NCBI RefSeq assembly: GCF_040939455.1
Contig: NC_134106.1
Location: forward strand, 87,923,001-87,987,000
Direction: 5' to 3'
Length of the DNA stretch: 64,000 bases
Origin: Microcebus murinus
Taxonomy: Eukaryota > Chordata > Mammalia > Primates > Cheirogaleidae
Numbering within the stretch: the stretch's first letter is position 1; every line of letters starts with the position of its first letter. The notes under the pieces were generated by a model, which worked only from the letters and a program-made list of their open reading frames with translations, made no database searches and had not been told where the DNA came from. Shown here piece by piece: positions 11,226 through 24,173 of this stretch. Position numbers and translations under genes: made by a program.

Positions 11226-12384
11226 GATTTTGTCAGTTTTTCTCAAACTCCTGGAGATCCCTGGATCTAGTTTGCAACTGACGAGGAAAGAACTAGAGGA
11301 AATACGGTAGATGGGTGGTGTGGTTTTCCTCAGCACGTATCTCTTTTCTCTGCATAGGGTTCTCCTCTGTGAGAAGACTGAGGGCCACTTGGGGCGTGAG
11401 AGGAAAATGCAGAAAGGCAGCTTCTGGGAGAGCCTTGGCAGGCAAGCCTGTGGGACCTCTTTAATTGAAAAAGTAGATGGTGCATCATTGTCAGCCAGGC
11501 ACTCTCATGTCTTTAATTCTAGAACTTAATCCTTTTCCTTTCTGTCTTTCTATCTTTGTTTTCTCTCATTTCCTTTCCTCTCCTCCATACCTTCATCTCT
11601 AATGGAGGTTAAGACTCTCTGGAATCCTGCTGTATGCATCTCGCTGACAGGAGGGCGCTTCCATTTCCCACTTTGACCCATGTATCCATTCACGAAATAC
11701 TTACTCAAGACCCCTGCTGGTCCCTACTCCAGGCATAGATGATACTACAATAAACAATTTGGTCTTACCCTCATGAAGCTTCAAGTCAAGTGGGATGGGA
11801 AGGCAGGCAGATAGTACACAAAGAAACATTGGGTGAGAATGTGTTGAATTCTTTGGTCTGATATTTTTTTCTCGATGATGAAAAAGTTAAGTGGCTGAGG
11901 ATGAGTGTATTTTGCTGTAAGGATCAGACGAGCAGGATGAAGGGCCATTGGAATGGTTCCTGCCCAGGGCAAGATGTAAGGTTTTCAAGCTTCACCTCTA
12001 GTGAGGACACTCCTGGATTTCCTTAAAAAGCCAAAGATGGCCAGGTGGGCTTTCTGAGGGCAAACGTGATAATATCAGAAACAGCAGTTTCCTCTCGTCC
12101 TTTGTGAACAGCAGTGATTTCTCATCAGACTTTGGGGCATTGCTTGAAATCTACATGAGTTTAATTCCCAACCCTCCCCTAAATTAAGCGAGCTGCCTTG
12201 TATCCTTACTACTTATTTATGTTCTTATTTTGTTACCTTTAAGCTATGTACACCAATCCTTTATAAAAACCTTTTTTCTGCTTAAGCATCCAGAGTCATC
12301 CTTCATTGCTGGTAACTAAGACCTCCAGTTAAGGAGCACACTGTGTGTCAATCAAACATTGTTCCAGCACATTAAACTGCATCC
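11226..12384. other. Mostly unrecognised; probable old repeat at 11690-11810
   Basis: 11690-11810 (ACTCCAGGCATAGATGATAC, ACCCTCATGAAGCTTCAAGT) resembles the old mammalian repeat with a TATTTATTGAGCACC core. The rest is unique to my eye. GACAGGAGGGCGCTTCC at 11646-11663 partly resembles the CTCF core motif, with at least two mismatches. Confidence 0.4.
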
Positions 12385-12545
12385 AATCCTTCCCATGGGT
12401 CCATGATAGAGGCTTCTTATCATCATTGTAGAGGCAAGGAAACTAAGATGGAAAAATACAGTGAGAGGCTCAGCCTCTTATAGCTAGACCAAACCAGAAT
12501 GCAAATGCAAGTCCACTTGGCTCTCAATCTATGCCTTCCCAAATA
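12385..12545 (-). mobile_element. MIR SINE fragment
   Basis: CTTCTTATCATCATTGTAGA, GGCAAGGAAACTAAGATGG and ATGCAAATGCAAGTCCACTT follow the reversed MIR order. Diverged. Confidence 0.55.
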
Positions 12546-13284
12546 CGTCATCCTTGTTACAAGTTTTCTTCTTTAATTCAAGACTGGTTCTGATTGCAGA
12601 ACAAAAAGACTACAAAGGTCAAATAAAATTCCTAGCTCTGGGAGGATGAAATACAGAGAAAGTGTAAGAAACTTAGACTTGACCTAAGACAAGTGTGAGT
12701 TTACGTAGGAAGAACACCTAAAGCAGCGTTGATATTGCCACCAGACACATAGAAGGAACCTGTCATTATTGGACCATTCCTTCCATCTGCATTTCTGCAG
12801 AAGGATGTGCCATTTCTTCATACCCACATTAATACAAACTAACACATGAATGTCAAACTTATTCTCATTAATTTTTATTTTGTAACATTTTCTCCATCCT
12901 GTGTAAAATTTCTCATAGAATGTTATAATCTGCTCAGCTTGGGTATGTTCATACTAATTATTTAACCTTGGCTAATTTTTTGAATACTTCCCTTCAAAGG
13001 CACTGCACACATTCTGCAATAACACAGCATTTCAAGTGGAGTAATCAAGATTTTTTGTGATATGACATCTCTTTCCATTTGTTCCACATCTCTTCATTAT
13101 TTTTCCCTTTTTTCTTTTAGTAGGTGGGAGCAGAGGATTTAAATTGAACATGAGCAATGAAGAAAGGCTTAAATTCAGACTGGGAACAAATGTGCATTTG
13201 CCTGAGTGTGCCATAATCCTGGGAGAACAATGGGATATATCTGCAATTTTTTTAAAAAAATATATGAACTGTGATCAAGAGGGA
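12546..13284. other. Stretch without recognised gene
   Basis: AT-rich, no repeat or gene recognised. Confidence 0.4.
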
Positions 13285-13500
13285 GAAAAACACTGGACTT
13301 AGTTGAAAATCCAAGTTTTTTAACGTCAGTCCTTTTTAACCTTGGGAAAGTTATTAAGTGCTCTGAAATTCAGTTTCCTTATTTGTTCACATAAATAATC
13401 TCTCATAGTGTATAAAAAAGGCTAATACTATATATTTTCATAGTAATGAGGATCAAAGAAGTACAAGTGACTCAACCAAAACCATATGGCACATATTGGA
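13285..13500 (+). mobile_element. MIR-like remnants
   Basis: AACCTTGGGAAAGTTATTAA and AATTCAGTTTCCTTATTTG fit a plus-strand MIR core. A second segment, GAAAAGCTGGGCTTTAGACC at 13498-13517, looks like the opposite orientation. Two small fragments are likely. Confidence 0.5.
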
Positions 13501-13744
13501 AAAGCTGGGCTTTAGACCCATATATATCCAGCATCAAAGTATGTTCATTCTGCAAAACTATGGTTAGGAAGATTATCAGAAAGTAGAAGGCATCAAGGCT
13601 AAGGTGATCAATGAGTCTGAAGCTGGGCACGTGTTTAGAAGTCAGGAGGCAAGAATGCCAATAGGTGGTGTAGACAGTCCCATGCCAGTATGAACATAAA
13701 ACCTGACAGGGGCAAAGCACCAGCCATGTTAATGTTCCACTGAC

Positions 13745-14193
13745 TGTATCAGTTTCCTAGGGCTGCCATAAAAAAGTTTCACATACTGGGTGGCTTTATA
13801 TAACAGGAATTTATTCCCTCATCCTTCTGGAGGCTAGCAGTCCAAAATCAAGGTGTTGGTAGGGCTATGATCTCTTAAGGCTCTCGGGGAAGTTCTGTTC
13901 CATGCCTTTCTTTTAGCTTCTGGTGTTGCCCACAATCTTTGGCGTCTCTTAGCTTATAGACACATCACTGCAATGTCTGCCTGGTTCCTCTTCCCTTGGT
14001 GTTCTCTCTGTATGTCTGTGTCTTCATGACTGTCTTCTTATAAGGACATCAACCATATTGGATTAAGTCCCACCCTAATGGCTTCATCTTAATTACATCT
14101 GTGCAGATTCTATTTTCAAATAAGGTCCCATTCACAGATACTGGCGATTATGACTTCATGTATCTTTTTGGGAATACATTTCAACCCGTAACA
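13745..14193 (-). mobile_element. MLT1 solo LTR
   Basis: On the plus strand it reads TGTATCAGTTTCCTAGGGCT at the left and TTTCAACCCGTAACA at the right, the reverse of MLT1. Internal landmarks are CCTTCTGGAGGCTAGCAGTC, TCTTCTTATAAGGACATCAA, and CATCTTAATTACATCTGTGC. Flanks CTGAC and TGGAC are an imperfect 5-bp duplication. No internal region. Confidence 0.9.
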
Positions 14194-15175
14194 TGGACAT
14201 TATTAACCTGAGTTTTCATGACAATGTGCACAGGACAAACAATTCCTCTCTGCTTCTCCTCCAACTCCACCATCTCTAGCAATTGCTGCCACACACTGCT
14301 GCTGGGAGTGCTAAAGCTTTATGGACAATGCACTCAAAAGTTCTCTAGGCAAGGTAGATGGGGCAGAGACAGTGGTGAGGGTAAGCGAGTCTTCCATTCT
14401 GCATAGCTGAAAAGTAATAGGTTCTCATTTGTGCTGGAATTTTGTTCTGTTTTGTTTTGATCCAGAACCCTAGCTTTTTCATTTCCACCTCTCTGCGTAC
14501 TGGGATGTTGAACTCCCACCTTGTGCTACCTTCTGCAAAGAGGGATCTCATGCAATCACTGCTTCATCTAGAGGGTCCTCAGACTGGAATCTTCAGGGGA
14601 ATAGGTCAATGATCAGGGATTTCTCATCTCTTCAACTAACATAGTTTGTAATTAGCTTTTGAATAATATTGCTTTCTGTGATATTCTAATTGTTAAAAAT
14701 TATGCAATTAAAATCTCCATTAAAATAAGTGTGCATCATTATTGGTGTAATTAGGTTTAAAAGACAGAGTTTCATGAAAATTGGATCTGCTATTTTCCTC
14801 TACATCTCTCTTCTGTTTCCATTTCTCCCTTCTTTCCTTCCGTTCCTCTCTCATCCCCTATTTCTATCTCCTATATTTGAGTGGTATATGCATGTGTGTT
14901 AGGCATGTGTTTGAGCAAATAATGGAAATGCAAAGGCACTCAGCCTTCTCCTGTGGGTCTAATTCTTGATCAGGTGACAGATACCATGCTTTTCTCTTTT
15001 GAGAACTTGCAAATCAGAAGCAAAGACTCCCCATGGTCCTTAATGGAATCACATGAAATTGGCAGAAGAAAAACATACTAGCCTTGACTTTACATAGCCC
15101 AGCTCAGCTACATGAATCTCTCACTTCATTTTTGCTTTTGTTTTTTTCTGTAAATCATCATTTTACCTTTCACAA
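14194..15175. other. Stretch without recognised gene
   Basis: No repeat family recognised. Short frames of 61-68 codons lie opposite each other around 14218-14551 and look like chance openings. Confidence 0.4.
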
Positions 15176-15179
15176 GGCA

Positions 15180-15425
15180 GTTGGGTGAAGACTTTGAAAT
15201 CAGAGACTGGTTCAAATCTTGATTCAGGCACTTCTTAGTAGTCTGATTTTATGCTTCTCTTACTCTGTGTGGCCCTGAAGTTAATTCATTTATTTGGACC
15301 TTCACTAATATTTATTGAGCACCTTCTTATGATATGTTGAGCTCTGTTTCAGGTACTGATAACAGAGCAGTGAGCAGAAAATGTTTCTGGTCTCAAGGAG
15401 CTTCCATTCGAATTGTAGTGTTTTG
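15180..15425 (+). mobile_element. MIR fragment followed by an old mammalian repeat
   Basis: AAATCAGAGACTGGTTCAAATC at 15198 is the MIR tRNA-proximal region. ACTAATATTTATTGAGCACC at 15303 through GGTCTCAAGGAGCTTCCATT is a common old repeat in mammals (L2-like; I am not sure of the family). Confidence 0.5.
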
Positions 15426-16254
15426 CTCCTTTTCTATGATGTCTGTGACATCATTTAACTCAAGTGCACATCATGTATTATGCATCCACATCCACAGCTA
15501 TCCCATACAGATGAATCCTGGATGTATTTAGTAGCCCAGATCTTTCTACCTAACCCCTGTAAATTCAATCTCTTTTGATTCCTTCCCTTTGGATGGTCCC
15601 CAAAGCACATTAAACTCAACATTGAGTTCATAATCTACCTCTACCCATGGCTTTCTTCCCTAGAGTTGCTTCAGCACATAGCCTGACAAATGTATAAATA
15701 CATATAAAGGCACCAAAAACAATGTTTGACACAGTCCTGCATTATTTACCATCGATAGAAAGTGAGTAAATATGCTAAGTAAATGATGGAATGAATGAAT
15801 AATATGGACACAGTCTAGGAGGAAAGACAGATTTGAAAAAAAAAAATCTACCATTCTTTAGCACATTCAGAGACACTAAATCCAGTCTTGTGGACAAAGC
15901 AAAGCATCAAGTGCTAAAACTGAAGGCTGAACAAAGTGCTCTGGGAGGGTGTTAACACAGGCCTGCCCTCAGGACATCCTTTACTGAGGAGCCAGCATGT
16001 CAATCAGCTCTTTAAGGAATAATAGAGATTCAGGAGTTTTTCACATGGTGGAAACTTGCAGGAAAAAAGAAAAATGGAATAAGTAAAGGAGAAGAGCCAT
16101 AATCAATTTGTTGAATGAGCTGAACTTGATAGTACATAGCCTAAAACCACTTAAGAAATGTTTCACTTCTTTATCATTAAACCCATCTCATCATCTCTCT
16201 CATTCCAAAATGGAAGCAATATTTGGAAGGACCTTTTAAATCCCTTTCAGGCCT
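15426..16254. other. Stretch without recognised gene
   Basis: No gene recognised. The segment near 15600-15800 might be degraded L2 sequence, at low confidence. Confidence 0.35.
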
Positions 16255-16675
16255 ATACTGGCTATTTCCATAACAAACTCAGTTATTGTGAACTTAGTGG
16301 CTGACAGTGGCAAGCAATTATTCTCACTCTCACCGTCAGGATGGCAAAAAGTTGCTTAGCCAGTCTAAGCTAGGCTTGGCTGGGCAGCTCTCTGTCCATG
16401 GGTTAGCTGGATTCAGCTGTGGGTTGTATGTCTGCCCAAGGTGGAAGGGGCGGTGGCTGTCAATGCAGTATGCCTAACCTTCAAGATACAAGAACAAAGC
16501 CAAACCACAGAAGGGCATCAAAGGTTTCTGCTCACATCATGCTTACTAGCCTCCCACTGGCCAAAGCAGATCACAAGTCCAAGACCAATATCAACGGGCA
16601 AGGACTTAGTCTCTGTCTATAGATGGGAAGGAAAGGGAACGAAAATGCTCAAGGGTAATCTAGAATATCACACAG
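16255..16675 (-). mobile_element. MLT1-like LTR remnant
   Basis: CATAACAAACTCAGTTATTG, CTTAGTGGCTGACAGTGGCA, GGGCAGCTCTCTGTCCATGG and CCACTGGCCAAAGCAGATCA follow the order of a minus-strand MaLR LTR. It is diverged, so the subfamily is uncertain. Confidence 0.55.
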
Positions 16676-16696
16676 TATTTAAAAAATCTTTTCAAA

Positions 16697-18731
<2,035 letters not shown>

Positions 18732-19165
18732 TGTAGTAGGTTGAACAGTGTCCCTACAAAATCCATGTCTACTCAGAATCTCAGAATATTACTTTGTTTG
18801 GAAATAGAGTCTTTGCAGACATAATTAAGATGAGGTCATACTAGATTAGGGTCAGCCCTACATCTAATGACTGGTATCCTTATAAGAAGACGAGAAGCCA
18901 TATTGAGCCACAGAGAGCATCACAGGAAGATGGAGGCAGAGATTGGAGTGATGTCTATGAGCCAGTGCTCACCAAGGATGGCCAGAGCCATGAGACACTT
19001 GGAGAGACCAGGAAGGATCCTCCCACAGAGCCTCTGGGGAGAACATACCTCTGCTGACAGCTTGATTTGGGACATCTGGCCTCCAGAACTGTGAGAGAAT
19101 AATTTCTATTGTTTCAAGCCACCGAGCTTGTGGTGATTTGTTAGGGTGGCCCTAAGGAACAAACA
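18732..19165 (+). mobile_element. MLT1 solo LTR
   Basis: Starts TGTAGTAGGTTGAACAGTG and ends CTAAGGAACAAACA. Landmarks are TCTTTGCAGACATAATTAAG, CTTATAAGAAGACGAGAAGC, GATGGAGGCAGAGATTGGAG and CCAGAACTGTGAGAGAATAA. The flanking 5 bp do not match, so the duplication has decayed or the ends are slightly off. Confidence 0.9.
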
Positions 19166-21286
19166 CGCTGCCATCTACTTACTCTCCCTGTTTCCATTCT
19201 TTGCTCTAACAGGAACTCAAGTCCCTTGGATAGCAGGAATCTGAGTCTTATTTCTCTTTGGGTTTCCTTCAAAACTGTGCTTTGACATAGAGATTTTTAT
19301 TATATATTTGCTGCAATTAAAGCATTGATATATAGTTGATAATTAGCCTCAATTTGAAATCACTTCACAACAAATTGGAAATTTATAACAAACACGGAAA
19401 TGTGAATAGAAGAAATGAATAATTACATGCTATTTACCTCCTACTATTGTTCCTGCCTCATAATAGATTCCATCTCCCATTAACTTCAAGTTCTCACTCA
19501 ATTATTTGGGTCAATTCATATTCTTTAGAAACAGTTTGTGTCTTTATTCAACCCATTTTAGCTTCATCTGGAGGAGTGAACTGATTAAACAAACAAACAA
19601 AAAAATAGAAGTGAAATAAAAACAATTTTGAAACTGCAAGCAAATAGGAAATTATTAAAAATTACTTGGAAAATTCATTTAGGAGAATGTAATTTTATTT
19701 TAATTTACTGGCAGAGAGCTACTTGTGTAGTTATTAGAACACACAAAAGGGAAGATAATATGCATCTTTACTAATAATTGTTTTATATAGTATTTTTGTG
19801 AATTTCTCAGAGTAGAGTTCAGTCACTAAGTCCCTTATTTTATTGCATTTACCTTGACCATTTACTTTAAAATATCTTTATGTTAGTTAGGCTGAAAAAG
19901 CTTTTAGAGATAAACCACTACACAATAAAAAGAAAATTGTTCTAGTACATAAAATGGTATTAATATAAATTGAGGAAAGGGGTATTAAATTATAAAAGCA
20001 ACTGAAGTGTGGGAACGTAAAACAAGAAATAAAATACATCAGTTTTGCCCACTGTGTACATTGTGAGCATTATACACAGGATTATATACAAAAGCAGAGA
20101 AGTGCAGGAAAACATATCTAACTTGTATTAGAAACTTTACGGTCCCAAGTAAAACATTTTGCATGGAAACTTCTCTTCAGTGTGCATCACAAGTGCCACT
20201 TCTGAATTACTGCAAAGTCCACGACATCAGTGGGGCTCAGATTAATGAGGACTGACTGCATATGTGAAATGGGAAGGTAATATACGGACAGTGCTTCCTT
20301 GTTTCTTTCCTAATAAGTCATTCCCAGATGGTGAGTTATACCCTAGAGACTGGAGTTTTTCAAGTTTGTTAATTTTTTCTATCTTACTTCCTGCTGATCG
20401 ATATTGCTACCAAAAGCTGCTTTCTGCCATGAATACAATTTAGCTAATGAGGAAGAAGGCAGCACTTCTGTTTGAATTATAGATCATGTGCTGAGAAAGA
20501 GGCTTCTCCGTATGTCACTTTCATTGGAACAAGTGAAAGGAGGATACATACTATTATTTTATTTTGGCCAGAATGGCTGAAGTCATTGACTTTCTACACT
20601 TGGTTGCTCTTTGTATAGGTGAGTAAATAATCTTTGAAAGTGGAAACTTCCTGCCAATAAAATGTTATCAACCAGTGGCAGTCAGGGAATGAGGGTTTGG
20701 TCCAATCTTTTCCCTTCATTTCTTTTGTGACTTTGGGCCAGACGTTTGATCCTTAGAGGTGACAAAGACTTTCTCCTTGACTGAACTCTAACCAGCCTCC
20801 TCTGAGCCCCCTTCTCAACAAGACCTCAACATTCCCCTATAAAACTTGAACAAACACTAGCACACTTTCTAACAGCTCAATCCCATCCCTGGGATGACTC
20901 TAGCCCCACTTCTGGTATCTGCTTGAGGAAATTCAAGGCTGCCAAAATAATTCACTGTTTGTTCCAGCCAACATGTGAAGATGGGGCACCATCTACCATT
21001 CTCTGTGGGACAGGAGGTACCCCACTTCAATATGGGCCAGTTTTAAAATCCAGATAGGTCACTCTCCATTTAAGATGTCCAGTCACCTCTGTACAAATCA
21101 AAGTTGATTTAGCTCACAAGGGACCCTTTTCCCTATTGTAATAGTTATTATGGATTAAAATCTGTCCATATCACTTTAACTAGTGTCTTTGTTTATCTTT
21201 GACAGATTTGCCATAATTTTCTTAAAATGGGAGAAGTCAGTAATAACCAAAGTCCCCGTCAGTTCTGGTATTTCCTGATACAATAC
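19166..21286. other. Large stretch without recognised gene
   Basis: AT-rich, largely unique. 19280-19420 is dense in AATTA/TAATTA motifs, as some conserved developmental enhancers are, but conservation cannot be judged here. AATGAGGACTGACTGCATATG near 20246 faintly resembles a DNA-transposon terminus. Confidence 0.4.
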
Positions 21287-21803
21287 TGTGATGGTTGATT
21301 TTATGTGTCAACTTGACTGGGCTAAGGGATGCCCAGATAGCTGGTAAAACATTATTTCTGGGTGTGCCTGAGAAGGTATTTCCAGAAGAGATTAGCATTT
21401 GAAACAGAGGACTGAGTAAAGAAGAGTTGCCCTTACCAGTGTGGTAGGGCATCCTCTAACCTGTTGGGGGCTCAGACAGAAAAAAGGTACAGGAAGGGTG
21501 AATTCACTCTTTCTGCTTGAGCAGGGACATTCATATTCTCCTGTCTTTGGACATCAGAGCACCTGGTTCTCAGGACTTCAGACTGAGACCACAGTTTACA
21601 TCATTGGCTCTCCTAGTTCTCAGGCCATGGAACTTGGCCTGAATGATACCAGCTTTCCTGGGTCTCCAGCTCGCAGATGTAAGATGGTGGGACTTCTCAG
21701 GCTCCATAATACCGTGAGCTGATCTCTCATAACAAAGAACGCTCCTGTGCACACACTCTCTCCCCAATTGGTTTTGTTTCCCTGGAAAGCCCTGACTAAT
21801 ACA
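21287..21803 (+). mobile_element. ERVL solo LTR (MLT2-like)
   Basis: Begins TGTGATGGTTGATTTTATGT then GTCAACTTGACTGGGCTAAG, contains TTTCCAGAAGAGATTAGCAT and repeated GGTTCTCAGGACTT / AGTTCTCAGGCCAT modules, and ends CCCTGACTAATACA. This is the classical ERVL-type LTR layout; I assign MLT2 from memory. No internal ERV sequence is present. Confidence 0.75.
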
Positions 21804-23004
21804 GATATATAAATTACTGAAGTTCTCTGTGGAAAATAATGGCCAGCTCTCTGTGGAATTTGATGCCTATCACCTGTTCCTTGAAACCTCCCCTATTTAC
21901 TTAGCGAAGAGAGTTTGCCCATGTGACCTTCCTCATCCCAATAGATAAAACTCTATTTTGTCCCTTTCCATCAGCCCATTGAATGAAATTATTTCACTCT
22001 CTCAATTTCTCCAAGATCTTAGGAGGCAGAAAACAGAATCCGTTGGGAGAGGTCAAAGACAGAATGAAACACTAGTTATATGGGTGATTTCTGCTTGAAA
22101 GTTAAATGATATTGAAGTGTCCCTTTCTCCTATTCCCTGCAGGAGAAATCAGCACACACAGAGGGCTCATATTTCATTGGTACAGCAGGATGCAGTAGCA
22201 CTATCCCAGGTGTAGCTCAGATTTCCTCAAACCACATAAAACTTGAAATTTAAAAGCAAAACCAAAAACCTATGGAGGGGAATCTGGCAATATTTTTTAA
22301 AAAGTGAATGCATATTTACTCTTTGAACTGACAGATTTGTAGGTAAATATCCCTAAGGTGAATTTGCACACATACACACATACACACACATATATGAAAT
22401 GTGCACATACTAGTGTTCTCTTTAGCATGACTTGAAGTATCATAGGAGAGGAGTCACCATCTGGTAGGGCTAATTGACCAGCTACACAAAAGGGGTCAGG
22501 GCTATAACAACACATTAGGGGCTGGAGGGATCACAAGGAAATTGGCTGATCAATTTGTCATTATAAATAAAAAATGTGCTGCTTTGACCCAAAGAAATGA
22601 AGGATTGGGTCCCATTTCCCAGTGCTGCTGGTGAGCCACCACAGGCTGCCGAGTGGATTTCAAGCAGGTGGACAATGTGTGCCAGTTGCAACCTAAGCCA
22701 AACCATGACAATGGGGGCTTTAGTTTGCACCACTAATGTCCCTTTTGTAAGTTTCCTCTTAGAAAGAGGAACCAACAGGACCTTGGAGGGACTGCTGTTA
22801 GAATGTGTATGGCTGACATCGCATCTGCATGGTGCAAGGTATGGACCGTGGTAGGCTGGGGGTGGGCTACTCAAACCTGTCCACTCGCTATTCCTGCTCC
22901 TTCTGTCCTCCTGACTTTCATACCTCACTTCCAATTAATTGCCTCTTACCTCTGGTGTTCATCATCATTTTGTAGTGCATCAGTGGTGCCTAGCAGTAGC
23001 CATC
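21804..23004. other. Stretch without recognised gene
   Basis: Contains a short CA-rich tract at 22366-22396. A minus-strand frame of 139 codons (22515-22934) overlaps an 85-codon plus frame; neither has domains or a known family. I treat both as chance openings. Confidence 0.4.
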
Positions 23005-23379
23005 TGCTATGGACTCCTCATGTGTTGAAGCCCTAACCCCCGAGTGACTGTATTTGGAGATAAGGCCTTTAATGGCATAATTGAGGTTAAATGAGATCAT
23101 GAACTGGGCCCTAATCCAATAGTACTGGAGTCCTTATAAGCAGAGGAAGAAATATCAGAGCTCTCCCTCGCTCCATGGGCTCACAGAAGAAAAGCCACAT
23201 GAAGACTTAGTGAGAAGATGACCGGCTGCAAGCCAAGAAGAGAGGTCTAGAAGAAGCCAACCCCACCAGCACCTTGATCTTGGACTTACAGACTCCAGAG
23301 TTGTGAGAAAATGAATTCCTGTTGTTTAAGCCACCCAGTCTATCATATTCTATTATGGTAGCCCTCACGTACTAATACA
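23005..23379 (+). mobile_element. MST solo LTR (ERVL-MaLR)
   Basis: TGCTATGGACTCCTCATGTG start, GTTGAAGCCCTAACCCCCGA, CCTTGATCTTGGACTTACAG, TGTTTAAGCCACCCAGTCTA, end ACTAATACA. The family's first ~20 bp after the start are shortened. Solo LTR. Confidence 0.9.
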
Positions 23380-24172
23380 TTATTCCGTCTTCTTATCATT
23401 ACAGCTACTATTTTCTCCAGATATCTTACATGCCTGATAAACCTCTCTATTTCATGCATTCTTTCCCATGGAAATACTCTCCCAGTTCCCCTCCAGTAGA
23501 TGTTGTAACAATTGGACCAGTGTCTTCTGCAGAAGCTCTCCCTATTCCACCTACTACTAGGGACTGGGTTCTTCTCCAGCCAGGCAGCAAGTCATCCGGC
23601 TCCAAAAACTTTTCATTGCCCACTTTATCCCACCCCTCCTGTCCCAGCAGTTGCAGGATGGCTTTTCTGGAGTCAGGTGCTGAGGTGGCTGCAAGGTATT
23701 TATTAGGGATCAACACATGTCACAGGAAGCAGGATTGGACAAAGGAAGAAGTAAACCACAATGTTGGCACAACAGACTCTGGAGCTAGTACTGCTTGTCG
23801 GAAGATCCTGTGTTGGGCCACAATGGCCAGGCCTTCCTGTTCCCACCTTGATCAGTCTCCAGAGATGGGCTTCCCTGGACAGCGTATGACTTCAGCTGGG
23901 GCAGCTCTCTGCAGCCAACAGACCCTGAAAGGCTGTCAGCTGGACACCATCTGCTGACCACACTGCTACAGATGGGCACCAGGTCCTTCCTTACTGGGGG
24001 ACATGAGGGTTATTAATACATTGTCATATTTACCTCTGTAAAAACCTATCACAAAAGTAATTCTTAATAATGGAATGTTTAAAAGCATTCTTTTTGTGAT
24101 GGGGAGAAATATAAGTTTCTCCTTCTTACCCCTTCTATTTGGCATGGTATTAAAGTTACCTGCTAGTGTAGT
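23380..24172. other. Unrecognised stretch with a 175-codon open frame
   Basis: The plus frame 23430-23957 is the longest in the window. Its product is Ser/Pro-rich at the start with no signal peptide, membrane segment or domain that I recognise. The reverse strand reads CAATCCTGCTTCCTGTGACA then TGTTGATCCCTAATAAATAC, which recalls an LTR-type or other retroposon segment with an AATAAA. I therefore favour a degraded repeat over a gene. Confidence 0.4.
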
Positions 24173-24173
24173 A

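Noticed and set aside
22515..22934. 139-codon minus-strand gene
   Set aside because: It overlaps an 85-codon plus frame, has no domain, promoter or splice context, and has a composition compatible with chance.
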